Part shown: piece by piece, positions 1 to 8,142 of the stretch
Numbering within the stretch: the first letter of the stretch is position 1
How the letters are laid out: each line of letters opens with the position of its first letter
Assembly (NCBI GenBank): GCA_965198325.1
Contig: CBDAPE010000011.1
Location: 62,001-126,000, forward strand
Direction of reading: 5' to 3'
DNA length: 64,000 nucleotides
Source: CBDAPE01 sp965198325
Lineage (GTDB): Bacteria; Pseudomonadota; Alphaproteobacteria; UBA828; JAPUJA01
The notes under the pieces: generated by a model
Databases searched by the model: none
What the model was told of the DNA's origin: nothing
Seen by the model: the letters and a program-made list of their open reading frames with translations, nothing else
Translations under genes and position numbers: made by a program

Positions 1-72
1 CTTGCGCGTGACGCCGAGGAAGGCATCGACGCTTTTCTTGAGAAGCGCACCCCCGTCTGGGAAGGGAGATAG
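1..72 (+). CDS. Enoyl-CoA hydratase/isomerase family protein, C-terminal fragment
   Basis: The first 72 bases read in frame 1 as the last 23 codons of a protein ending at TAG (70-72). The peptide ends in EEGIDAFLEKRTPVWEGR, the characteristic tail of crotonase-fold enoyl-CoA hydratases (E-G-x-x-A-F-x-E-K-R-x-P-x-W). Everything upstream, including the active site, lies outside the window, so substrate and exact function cannot be given. The stop is one base before the ATG of the next gene, so the two are probably co-transcribed. Confidence 0.8.
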   Translation, partial: LARDAEEGIDAFLEKRTPVWEGR

Positions 73-73
73 A

Positions 74-775
74 ATGGCCCGGAAAGCAACGAAAGGGCGC
101 ACCCGGAAGGCTGCGTCCGCCACGCGGGCGCACAAGACCGCCGCCAAGGTTGCGGCCGTGACACGGGCCCGCCAGCAGGCGGCGGCCAAGGGCAACCCCA
201 AGACCCGGGTCAGCCGGCGTGCCGCCAAGCCAGCAGCGAAGCGGCCCGCGGGCAGTCGCCGTCCGGCCCGGCTCGGCAAGCACGAGTGGTATTCCGACAG
301 CCACATTCGCGGCATCTTGAAAAACGTGCACTCGATCGCATTCGTAGGCGCCAGCACCCGCTGGCTTAGGCCGTCCTATTACGCGATGAAATATCTCCAG
401 AAAAAGGGCTTCAAGATCATTCCGATCAATCCGGCGCGGGGCGGCGATACGGTGCTGGGCGAACCGGTCTATGCCAGCCTGAAGGACGTGCCCGGCGACA
501 TCGACATGGTCGATATCTTCCGCACATCGGAGGAAGCCGGCGGCATCGCCGACGCAGCCATCACGGTCGCCAAGGATAAAAACGTCAAGGTGCTGTGGAT
601 GCAGCTCGGCGTGCGCGACGACGAGGCGGCGGTGCGCGCCGAGACGGCGGGCCTGACGGTGATCATGAACCGCTGTCCGAAGATCGAATACGGCCGACTC
701 TCAGGCGAACTCTCGACAGCCGGCATCAACTCGCGGATCGTGACCGCCAAGACCGTAAGGGGCCCCAAGGCATGA
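74..775 (+). CDS. CoA-binding domain protein (YccU-like) with a Lys/Ala-rich N-terminal tail
   Basis: I start at ATG 74 because GGGAGA (about 65-70) sits just upstream; the open frame continues to base 2 but that part overlaps the preceding gene. Residues 1-70 are a low-complexity, strongly basic Ala/Lys/Arg tail resembling histone-H1-like extensions. From about residue 95 there is a CoA_binding_2 Rossmann fold: the SIAFVGAST nucleotide loop, then KGFKIIPINPARGGDTVLGE and the VDIFRTSEEAGGIADAAI segment, close to the usual 140-residue family length. The family binds CoA or a nucleotide; no reaction is established. The stop overlaps the metY start (ATGA), so translation is coupled. The same type of basic tail occurs on the next protein, suggesting a shared property such as DNA or RNA association (inference). 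Confidence 0.85.
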   Translation: MARKATKGRTRKAASATRAHKTAAKVAAVTRARQQAAAKGNPKTRVSRRAAKPAAKRPAGSRRPARLGKHEWYSDSHIRGILKNVHSIAFVGASTRWLRPSYYAMKYLQKKGFKIIPINPARGGDTVLGEPVYASLKDVPGDIDMVDIFRTSEEAGGIADAAITVAKDKNVKVLWMQLGVRDDEAAVRAETAGLTVIMNRCPKIEYGRLSGELSTAGINSRIVTAKTVRGPKA

Positions 776-2229
776 GCAAGACGACGAAACGCAAACCCGC
801 GGGCAAGCGCCCGGCTCGAAAGGCCGGCGTGCGCAGCACCGCAACAAAGACTGCCGCGCCGAAGACCGCGCGCAAACCGGCGGCGAAAAAGCACAAGGTT
901 TCGGCCGGGGTGAAGACCTCGGAAGAGCTGCTTGAAAACGCGTATGTGGGCTGGCCCGAGCCCGGCTTCGAGACCCTCGCCGTCCACGCCGGCGCGCGGC
1001 CCGACCCGACGACCCAGGCGCGCTCGGTGCCGATCTATCAGACGACCTCCTACGTCTTCGACGATTCCGATCACGCCGCCTCGCTGTTCAACCTGCAGAC
1101 CTTCGGCTTCGTCTATTCGCGCATGACCAACCCGACCGTCGCCGTGCTCGAGGAGCGCATTGCGGCTCTCGAGAACGGTCGCGGCGCGGTGGCGACTTCG
1201 TCGGGCCACGCGGCCCAATTCATCACCTGCGCAACCCTGATGGAGAGTGGCGATCACATCGTCGCTTCGCGCAACCTCTATGGCGGCTCGGTCACCCAGA
1301 TGGGAATCAGCTACAAGCGGCTGGGCTGGAACTGCACCTTCGTGGATCCGAGGAAACCGAGGAACTTCGAGAAGGCGATTACGTCCAAGACGAAAGCGCT
1401 GTTCTGCGAGAACCTCGCCAACCCCGGCGGCATCGTGCTCGACATCGAGGCGATCTCGGCGGTTGCCAAGAAGCATCACATTCCGCTGATCTGCGATAAC
1501 ACCCTCGCCTCGCCCTATCTGTGCCGCCCGCTCGACTGGGGCGCGGACCTGGTGATCCACTCGACCACCAAGTTCATCGGCGGCCACGGCAACGTGATGG
1601 GCGGCATCGTCGTCGAATCCGGACGCTTCGACTGGCGCCGCGACGACAAGTTCCCCGCGCTGTCCGCGCCCGACGAGGCCTATCACGGGCTGATCTTCGG
1701 CGAGACCTTCGGCGATTTCGGCTTCACCATGAAGACCCGCGCCGTCGCGCTTCGCGACTTCGGCCCGACGCTGGCGCCGATGTCGGCCTTCCTGCTGCTC
1801 CAGGGCGTCGAGACCCTGCCGCTCCGCATGCAGCGCCATTGCGACAATGCCCAAGCGGTCGCCGAATGGCTGGAGAAACACCCCAAGGTAGAGTGGGTCT
1901 CCTATGCCGGGCTGAAATCGAGCCCCTATCGCAAGCTCGCCAAAAAGTATCTGCCCAAGGGCTGCGGCGCCGTACTGACCTTCAAGGTCAGGGGCGGCAT
2001 GGAGGCTGGCGAGAAGACGGTCGATAATGTCGAGATGTTCTCGCATCTCGCCAATATCGGCGACACCAAGAGCCTGATCATCCACCCCGCCTCGACGACC
2101 CACCGCCAGCTCACCACCGAGCAGCAAATCGGCGCAGGCGCGGCGCCGGGAATCGTGCGGCTTTCGGTAGGCATCGAATCGATCGACGACATCATTGCCG
2201 ACCTCGACCAGTCACTGGCGACGATCTAA
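772..2229 (+). CDS. metY: O-acetylhomoserine (thiol)-lyase / aminocarboxypropyltransferase, PLP-dependent
   Basis: Cys/Met-metabolism PLP enzyme of 485 residues. It makes homocysteine from O-acetyl- (or O-succinyl-) homoserine and sulfide in the cytoplasm. Residues 1-45 are a Lys/Ala/Arg-rich tail; the catalytic fold begins near residue 60 (FETLAVHAGARPDPTT). Visible signatures are YSRMTNPTVAVLEERIAALE, ATSSGHAAQ (cofactor phosphate binding), CDNTLASPYLCRP, and the Schiff-base lysine at about K267 in HSTTKFIGGHG. The length without the tail fits the MetY/Cys1 group (about 430). The start ATG overlaps the stop of the CoA-binding gene by ATGA. A hairpin terminator follows. O-acetyl and O-succinyl substrates cannot be told apart from sequence alone. 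Confidence 0.9.
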   Translation: MSKTTKRKPAGKRPARKAGVRSTATKTAAPKTARKPAAKKHKVSAGVKTSEELLENAYVGWPEPGFETLAVHAGARPDPTTQARSVPIYQTTSYVFDDSDHAASLFNLQTFGFVYSRMTNPTVAVLEERIAALENGRGAVATSSGHAAQFITCATLMESGDHIVASRNLYGGSVTQMGISYKRLGWNCTFVDPRKPRNFEKAITSKTKALFCENLANPGGIVLDIEAISAVAKKHHIPLICDNTLASPYLCRPLDWGADLVIHSTTKFIGGHGNVMGGIVVESGRFDWRRDDKFPALSAPDEAYHGLIFGETFGDFGFTMKTRAVALRDFGPTLAPMSAFLLLQGVETLPLRMQRHCDNAQAVAEWLEKHPKVEWVSYAGLKSSPYRKLAKKYLPKGCGAVLTFKVRGGMEAGEKTVDNVEMFSHLANIGDTKSLIIHPASTTHRQLTTEQQIGAGAAPGIVRLSVGIESIDDIIADLDQSLATI

Positions 2230-2254
2230 AGGGCATCGCGTTTCGGTAATAGAG

Positions 2255-2286
2255 CGGCCGCCGGGAGACCGGCTGCCGTTATTTTT
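2255..2286 (+). terminator. Rho-independent terminator after metY
   Basis: A GC-rich imperfect inverted repeat (CGGCCGCCGG / CCGGCTGCCG with a GAGA loop) is followed at once by TTATTTTT. It lies 26 bases after the metY stop and would end the CoA-binding/metY transcript. Confidence 0.75.
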
Positions 2287-2357
2287 CGACGGGCCAAGCC
2301 GATTCCCCTCTAATGTCACACGAGCGAGCTTTACGCTTCGAGGGAGAGATTGAGTCG

Positions 2358-4520
2358 ATGGCCCGTGACCCCCGTTACGACATTCTGTTCGAACCGGTCA
2401 AATTCGGCCCGAAGACGACCCGCAACCGCTTCTTTCAGGTGCCCCATTGCAACGGGGCGGGCTCCGGAAACCCCGCGACCCAGGCAAAGTTCCGTGGGAT
2501 GAAGGCCGAAGGCGGCTGGGGCGTGGTGTGCGTCGAGTACAGTCCGATCCATCCCGAGGCGGACCGCGCGCCCTATACCGGCGGCGACATTTACGACGAG
2601 GTCGACGCGGAGAACCTGGGCCACACCGCGCGGGAGGCGCAAAAGCACGGCTCGCTCGCCGGAATTCAACTCTGGTACGGGGGCATGCAGTCGCCGTTGC
2701 TGGGCTCCCAGGCGATCCCCCGCGGGCCGGGCGAAATGATCTCTCCGACCTACCACTACAGTTACTGCTACGCCTGTGACGAGGACGACATCATCGAACT
2801 CATCGGCATGTACGCCGAGGCGGCCCGGCGCGCCCAGGCGGTCGGATTCGACTATATCGAGGTTCTCGGCTCGGATACCGCGACGCCGCTCCAGTTCCTG
2901 ATGGCCCAATACAACCAGCGGACCGATAAGTACGGCGGCTCGCTCGAAAACCGCGCACGCTTCTGGATCGAGCTGATGACCGCGATCAAGGGGGCGGTGG
3001 GCGAAGACTGCGCCGTGGGCACGCGCCTGGCAAGCGACCACATGATCGGGCCCGACGGGCTGGAACTCGACGAGGCCCTGAAATTCGTCGAGCTCATGGA
3101 CCGGGAAGGGGTTTGCGATCTTTGGAACATCACGATCGCCTGCTTTGCAGAGTGGGGAAACGGGTTCACCACCGGCCCGTCACGCTTTTACAAGTCGGGC
3201 CATCAGAGCTGGGCGGGAGCGGCGGTCAAGAGCGTGGCGAAAGTGCCCGTCGTCGGCATCGGCCGACTGACGGCGCCCGACGACATGCTCGCCGTCATCC
3301 AGAATGGCCAAGCCGATTTCATCGGCGCGGCACGCCCCTCGATCGCCGACCCGTTCCTCCCCAAAAAGATCGAGGAGGGCCGCAACGACGACATCCGCGA
3401 ATGCATCGGCTGCAACATGTGCATCTCTCGCTGGGAACAGGGCGCGCCGCTGGTCTGCGCCCAGAACGCGACCTCGATGGAGGAATACCGGCGGGGCTGG
3501 CACCCCGAGGTGTTCGAGAAGACCAAGACGCCCTGCGCGGTGCTCGTCGTCGGCGCCGGGCCCGCCGGGCTCGAGCGCGCCCGGATTCTGGGGATGCGCG
3601 GCTACGACGTGCACCTGCGCGAGGCGGCCGGCGAGGTGGGCGGACATATGCGCGATGTCATGCGCTATCCGGGACTCGCCGAATGGGGCCGGGTCGTCAC
3701 CTACCGCCGGGGTCAGATCGACAAGCTCGAGACTGTCGAGATCCACACGGGCGTCGGCGAAATGACCGCGGATGACGTGCTCGCCTACGGTGCGGAAAAG
3801 GTTGTGATTGCCGTGGGTGCCCGCTGGCGGAACGATGGACTTGCGGGCGTGAGCAACGCGCCCATCGAGGGGGTCGACGGGTCGCACCCCGAATTCTGCA
3901 CGCCCGATCAGGTGATGGCCGGCAAGGAGGTGGGCGAGCGCGTCGTCGTGTTCGACGCCGACGGCTATTTCCACGGCGTGGGCATGGCCGAGCTTCTGGC
4001 GGACCGGGGCAAGCAGGTTTCGATCGTCACACCATTCGCAGTGGTTGCACCCTATACGGAATACACTCTCGAGGCGTCCAACCTGCACCGCGTGCTCCGG
4101 GAGAAGAATATCGCGCTTCATCCGCTTCACTGGGTCGACAGCGTCGAGGCGGGCAACCGTCTTACGGTGCGGATGTTCGATCTTTATCGCGACGGCTCCA
4201 AGGTCACGATGCCGCCCAAGACCGGTGAATTTCCCCGGAGCAAGAGCGACCAGGTGACGGAAATCTCCTGCGATAGCGTGGTGTTGGTGACGTCGCGGAC
4301 CTCAAACAATGCGCTCTACGACGAGCTCAAGAGCCGGCGGGCGGACTGGAAAGACTATGACGTGGAGGCGGTCTATCGGGTCGGCGATTGCCACACGCCC
4401 CGCTTCACCCAGCTTGCCATCTTCGAGGGTCACCGCCTCGCCCGCGAATTCGAATCGGAAAACCCGCAACGGCCCCTGCCCTACAAGCGGGAGCGGCCGC
4501 GCTGGGACGGTGTTTCGTAA
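2358..4520 (+). CDS. Trimethylamine dehydrogenase-like flavin/Fe-S oxidoreductase
   Basis: 720 residues in the trimethylamine/dimethylamine/histamine dehydrogenase family. An N-terminal old-yellow-enzyme FMN barrel (about 1-380) is followed by an Fe-S site and an ADP/FAD-type fold (VLVVGAGPAGLERARILG). With the start at ATG 2358 (AGGGAGAG 10 bases upstream) the flavin cysteine in QVPHCNGAG falls at the position of Cys30 that carries 6-S-cysteinyl FMN in trimethylamine dehydrogenase. The [4Fe-4S] motif CIGCNMCISRW...C (about C349, C352, C355, C368) is complete. Tyr in VEYSPIHPE, Trp in AEWG and Trp in SRWE match the aromatic bowl that holds trimethylammonium. The longer ATG at 2313 lacks a ribosome site. 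Family members oxidatively N-demethylate amines and pass electrons to ETF. The substrate here is unproven; histamine or another secondary/tertiary amine is possible. Confidence 0.8.
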   Translation: MARDPRYDILFEPVKFGPKTTRNRFFQVPHCNGAGSGNPATQAKFRGMKAEGGWGVVCVEYSPIHPEADRAPYTGGDIYDEVDAENLGHTAREAQKHGSLAGIQLWYGGMQSPLLGSQAIPRGPGEMISPTYHYSYCYACDEDDIIELIGMYAEAARRAQAVGFDYIEVLGSDTATPLQFLMAQYNQRTDKYGGSLENRARFWIELMTAIKGAVGEDCAVGTRLASDHMIGPDGLELDEALKFVELMDREGVCDLWNITIACFAEWGNGFTTGPSRFYKSGHQSWAGAAVKSVAKVPVVGIGRLTAPDDMLAVIQNGQADFIGAARPSIADPFLPKKIEEGRNDDIRECIGCNMCISRWEQGAPLVCAQNATSMEEYRRGWHPEVFEKTKTPCAVLVVGAGPAGLERARILGMRGYDVHLREAAGEVGGHMRDVMRYPGLAEWGRVVTYRRGQIDKLETVEIHTGVGEMTADDVLAYGAEKVVIAVGARWRNDGLAGVSNAPIEGVDGSHPEFCTPDQVMAGKEVGERVVVFDADGYFHGVGMAELLADRGKQVSIVTPFAVVAPYTEYTLEASNLHRVLREKNIALHPLHWVDSVEAGNRLTVRMFDLYRDGSKVTMPPKTGEFPRSKSDQVTEISCDSVVLVTSRTSNNALYDELKSRRADWKDYDVEAVYRVGDCHTPRFTQLAIFEGHRLAREFESENPQRPLPYKRERPRWDGVS

Positions 4521-4553
4521 GGCGACGATCGGGGGCGACGGGCGCAGGCCGGG

Positions 4554-5062
4554 TCAGTCGACGAACGAGAGCGCGCGCTTGAGCCAACCGTTCAGGAAGC
4601 GGGTCTGCGTCGGATTGTTGGCGACGATCCGGCCAAGCCGCCGTGCCCGCAGCACAGCCAGGCGATTGCCGAGCGCACGGGCGTCCGCGCGGTTACGGCA
4701 TTAAGGGATTTAGGGCCGATAATGCCGTCGGGCGCGGCGCTGGCCGCGCGTTGGAGATCCCTGGCGGCGGTGCCGGGGCCGGAATTCACACCGTAATCGA
4801 CAACCTGCCCACGCAAGTCCGCGTCCTTGATGCGGTCGAAGCGGGGAGCCAGAATATAGCGCGCGCGATAGATCTCTTTCGCTTCGGGCTTCGTGAGCGC
4901 GCGGACGTCGTCGACGGTTACGGTCGTGCTCCGCCATTTGCGCAAGACCCCGATCGTGATGCCGTATTTGGTCGCGCCGCCGCGATCCGCCGGATCGTTC
5001 ACGAAACCGCCCTCGCGCCGGATGATCTCGTCGAGAATGACATCGAAGCCGGCGTCGGGCAT
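4554..5062 (-). pseudogene. GH108-type N-acetylmuramidase (phage-endolysin-like), single-base frameshift
   Basis: The N-terminal frame (start 5062) carries the glycoside hydrolase 108 signature REGGFVNDPADRGGATKYG with the catalytic Glu at about residue 17, then the family's middle part including DYGVNSGPG. After SLNAV the frame becomes nonsense. From about 4697 the family's expected C-terminus (ALGNRLAVLRARRLGRIV..., then FLNGWLKRAL) continues in another frame to a stop at 4554-4556. One missing base near 4695-4700 explains it. It lies 6 bases downstream of cutA in the same operon. Family members cleave peptidoglycan glycan strands. No other phage gene is nearby, so this is probably a domesticated housekeeping copy. 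It is non-functional as sequenced unless the indel is an error. Confidence 0.75.
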
Positions 5063-5068
5063 GGCCGC

Positions 5069-5389
5069 CTACTCCACCGCCGTCGATGCGGTAATCCAGG
5101 CGAGATAGCCTTCGTCGCCGCCGTCGACCTTGAGGCTCAGGATGCCCGGCTGTTCGTAGCTGTGATGTTTTCGGATGAAGCCGATGGCGTCGGCTACCCG
5201 CTCGAGAGTTGTCTTGGCGATAAGCTGAACCTCCGTCGTGTCGTGGACCGCCTCCTCCCAGCGATAGAACGACTGGAGGCCGGGGACGATGTTGACCGAG
5301 GCTGCGAGCCTGCTTTCGACGAGCTTCCGGCCGATGATGCGCGCCTCGTCTTCGCTGGCGCAATTTGCAATAACCAGCCGGGCCTCCAT
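5069..5389 (-). CDS. cutA: CutA1 divalent-cation tolerance protein
   Basis: 106 residues, the normal CutA length. It begins MEARLVIANCASEDEARIIG and contains the family segments RLAASVNIVPGLQSFYRWE, TTEVQLIAKTT and HSYEQPGILSL. CutA proteins form ferredoxin-like trimers and are linked to copper/divalent metal tolerance, with no settled biochemical role. I chose ATG 5389 because AAGGGGGGCT stands just upstream; a longer reading of the same frame (to 5833) is antisense noise over the M20 gene. It sits between the disrupted M20 gene (11 bases upstream) and the disrupted GH108 gene (6 bases downstream) and is itself intact. Confidence 0.9.
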   Translation of the reverse strand: MEARLVIANCASEDEARIIGRKLVESRLAASVNIVPGLQSFYRWEEAVHDTTEVQLIAKTTLERVADAIGFIRKHHSYEQPGILSLKVDGGDEGYLAWITASTAVE

Positions 5390-5400
5390 GAGCCCCCCTT

Positions 5401-6709
5401 CTACGGCTTGACATTCTCCAGCGTACACCATTCCGCGACGAACAGTGCGATGCTGCCGGTGATCCGTTTGAGCGACGCCAGGCTGACCCGCTCGTCGAAG
5501 GCATGGATGTCCTTGGAGATCGGGCCGTAGACCAGGCACGGGCAATCGTCGTAGAGCACGAAGACCCGGCCGTCGAGATAGCCGGGGGTGACGAAGGATT
5601 CGAGTGCGGCACCGAAGCTCGCAGCGTGGGCCCGGCAGAGGGTGTCTTCCGCCTCGCTGCCCTCTTCGAGCACGTAACCCCGCGCGAAAAAGCCGTTGTA
5701 GTCCACCTCGGGGGGGTTGTTGGCGAGGAACCGATGGTTGCGGCTCGCCGCGAGCAGGCAAGCTTCGATTTCGCCGGCGGCGTCCCGGGGATCGACGCCC
5801 GGGTAGATCGCAGCCCGCACGTCCAGGGTGCACCAGGCGGGAACCGACGACGCCCAGTCACCGCCGGCGATCTTTCCGACGTTGATGTTGATCGGGTGCT
5901 CGAGCGTTTCGAAATAGGGATAGTCGCCCGCGCGTTCGTTCCACGTTGCTTCGAGGCGCTTGAGTGCCGCCATCAGTTCGGTCGCCGCCTCGATGGCGTT
6001 GGACCCCGCCGCCGGCCTCGCGGACGTGGATTGGCCGGCTGCGGACATGGACCCTGAACCAGATCACCCCGGTATTGGCACGAACCAGCTTGTCCTCCTC
6101 GGGTTCGGGGATAATCGCGGCCTCGGCGCGGTAGCCGCGCACCAGGCAGGAGAGCGCACCGTTGCCCGTGCATTCCTCCTCGGTCACCGACTGGAGATAG
6201 ACCGGGGCGGCGGGCTGATAGCCCAGGCTACGCAACGCGTCGAGGGCGTAGATGTTGGCGACCAGCCCCGCCTTCATGTCGGCACCGCCCCGGCCATAAA
6301 GCCAGTCGCCTTCGATCCAGGGCTCGAAGGGCGGCCGGGTCCACATGTCGAGAGGGCCCGTGGGCACCACGTCGATATGGCCGTTGAGGATCAGCGAGCG
6401 CCCGGCCTCATGTTGCGGACGGTGCGTGGCGACAACGTTCACGGCGTTCTCGTAGCTCACCGCGACAGGCGAAAATCCCGGATGGTTCTCGATCTCGGAA
6501 ACCTCGATCGCCCAACGGTCCATGACGTAACCACGTTCCACCAGGGCCTCGTAAACGAAGGCCTGCGCAGTCTGCTCCTGGCCCCGGAGCGAGGGGTGGC
6601 GCACCAGGCTCTGCGTGAACTCGACCTGCGCCTCGAAACCCGCCTCGACGGCGGCCAGGATCTCGCTTGCAAAAGCGCCCACGAGGGGCGTAGAGCCGGC
6701 CTCGGCCAA
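5401..6709 (-). pseudogene. M20-family deacylase (ArgE/DapE-like), frameshifted in a short homopolymer
   Basis: The N-terminal part (TTG start 6709, GGCGGAGC upstream) reads as an M20 metallohydrolase: LNGHIDVVPTG, GRGGADMKAGL, SVTEEECTGNGAL (catalytic and metal Glu) and IIPEPEED. At VREAGGG the frame breaks. One G too many in a run of four (C4 at 6004-6007 on the plus strand) shifts into the frame that continues SNAIEAATELMAALKRLE and ends normally with the last metal His in GPISKDIHAFDE. Removing one base restores about 435 residues, the usual family length. Members hydrolyse N-acyl amino acids or dipeptides. The amidinotransferase gene is 11 bases upstream. Homopolymer position makes a sequencing error as plausible as a real mutation. 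Confidence 0.8.
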
Positions 6710-6720
6710 GGGCGCTCCGC

Positions 6721-7716
6721 CTATGTTTCGCGGGACAGCGCGGAGGTCGAGCAGGACACACTGCCGCCCCAGAAACTCACCTGATCGTAGGTGATCTGGA
6801 TCGGCTCGACACCCCGGCGGTTGAGCTCGTCCGCGACCCGGTTGAGCCCCGCGGGCATGACATAGCGCCGATCATCGAGACTCACGCCGACGGTGGCGAA
6901 TGCCTGTGCCTCCTGTTCGGTCAACTCGATGGTTTCCCAATCGCCGAGCGGGCCCGGCAAAGTCTCCTTCACCATCTCAGGCCGGTAGAGCATCAGCAGG
7001 CCTTCGCGGAGCAGACAGGTGATGCCCAGAAGGTGCAGGACGCTCCCCTTCATGGGCACGGGATAGACCGTGTAGCCGAACGGCTCGATATAGCGCTTGA
7101 GCCAATTCGTGCCTGCCCGGTTGCTGGCGATATCGGATTCGCCCACATAGAGGCAGTTTTTGTAGCGGACGATGTCGCCGCCCTCGAGATAGGGCCCGGG
7201 CCCGGCGCTCGACGGATCGAACGGCTGCGCGGCCGGCATCGCCACGTGACGGGCCGCGGGATCCGTCGCAATCAGCGGCGCGACGACGTCGCGCAAGGGG
7301 AATACCTCCTTACGGCGGTAGGCCCGGCGAATGTTGAGCTCGATGTAATGCTTGCCGATGGTGATCACCGGGTCGGCCGGATAAAGCAGCGAGGTGCCCG
7401 GCTGGAGATCATCCAAGTAGCGCTTCTCCTCCTCGGTGTAGGGCCGCGGGCGAAAGACCGTGATCCCGTTGTTCTCGTAGAACGCGGCGAGCTGGTCGAG
7501 CTGCTCGGCGGTCTTCGCGTAGCGCTCAGGCATGGTCTTCTTGATCGAGGTCGGCTTGCCGTCCGCCGCGATCAACGCCTCGAGCACCTCGTCGTTGTAG
7601 TGATGGAGGGTCGGGTTGAAGGGCGGCAGTGTCAGATTGTCGGCGATGCCGACGACCGCCATACGCAGGCAATCGTAATCGGTCTGGGCACCATAGGCGG
7701 GTGTGGTCTCGGTCAT
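6721..7716 (-). CDS. Amidinotransferase-family protein (glycine amidinotransferase / dimethylarginase fold)
   Basis: 331 residues with the pentein-fold guanidino-enzyme signatures: the acidic pair in LEGGDIVRYKN, a histidine in KGSVLHLLG, and the nucleophilic Cys322 in GGSVSCSTSALSRE close to the C-terminus. This Asp-His-Cys set is shared by arginine:glycine amidinotransferase, inosamine/lysine amidinotransferases and dimethylarginine hydrolase. The enzymes transfer or hydrolyse an amidino group through a Cys-amidino intermediate. It is the first gene of a four-gene minus-strand run (then M20, cutA, GH108), so its product may feed the deacylase (inference). The acceptor substrate cannot be told. 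Confidence 0.8.
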   Translation of the reverse strand: MTETTPAYGAQTDYDCLRMAVVGIADNLTLPPFNPTLHHYNDEVLEALIAADGKPTSIKKTMPERYAKTAEQLDQLAAFYENNGITVFRPRPYTEEEKRYLDDLQPGTSLLYPADPVITIGKHYIELNIRRAYRRKEVFPLRDVVAPLIATDPAARHVAMPAAQPFDPSSAGPGPYLEGGDIVRYKNCLYVGESDIASNRAGTNWLKRYIEPFGYTVYPVPMKGSVLHLLGITCLLREGLLMLYRPEMVKETLPGPLGDWETIELTEQEAQAFATVGVSLDDRRYVMPAGLNRVADELNRRGVEPIQITYDQVSFWGGSVSCSTSALSRET

Positions 7717-8142
7717 CGGTCCTCCACTCGGGGCGAAACGCGCAACGCGCGCCGGGCCGGTCTCGTCCCGATTCCTACCCCAGAACGGGTCATAGGCAAA
7801 ACTGAAAAACGGTCAGCTGCGGTGGTCGAACAATCCAGGCCCATGAATTAACGATCCCGCTTGAAGATTTAGAAAGAAAATATATGATATTTCAATATTT
7901 TATATATAATTCATAAAGTAAATGTAGAGGTATGGTCGAGGTCCCGAGCATTTCCTCGCGCGGGGAGTTATCCACCGGCGGTACGATCCACCGGAGAGCC
8001 TCGGGCGGTCGATCAGTGGCGAGCCACGGGAGGTGTGTGAATTTTTGGGGCGACCCTTTCTCGCTTGTCTGGCAAAATGACCTAGGTTAGAAGAAAGCCA
8101 ATGTCGCTCGACCCGAGAGCGGCAGCCAAGGAGGCCTTTTTC
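7717..8142. other. Intergenic region between amidinotransferase and ispH, with a strongly AT-rich island
   Basis: No gene is visible in these 426 bases. The stretch 7861-7920 holds only 8 G/C in 60, against a GC-rich background, and is mostly alternating TA/AAT. A DnaA-box-like TTATCCACC (7968-7976) and a possible sigma-70-type sequence (TTGTCT at about 8070, GGTTAG about 17 bases on) lie between it and ispH. It probably holds the divergent promoters of both flanking genes. Confidence 0.5.

Noticed and set aside
469..2127. 552-codon open frame antisense to metY
   Set aside because: Arg/Gly/Leu-rich shadow of a GC-rich gene; no family signature, while the plus strand is clearly metY.
4554..5062. 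Prophage remnant suggested by the endolysin-like GH108
   Set aside because: No integrase, capsid, holin or tail genes around; GH108 copies occur outside phages.
7861..7976. Possible replication origin (AT island plus one DnaA-box-like TTATCCACC)
   Set aside because: Only one box, no cluster and no origin-linked genes; more likely a promoter region.
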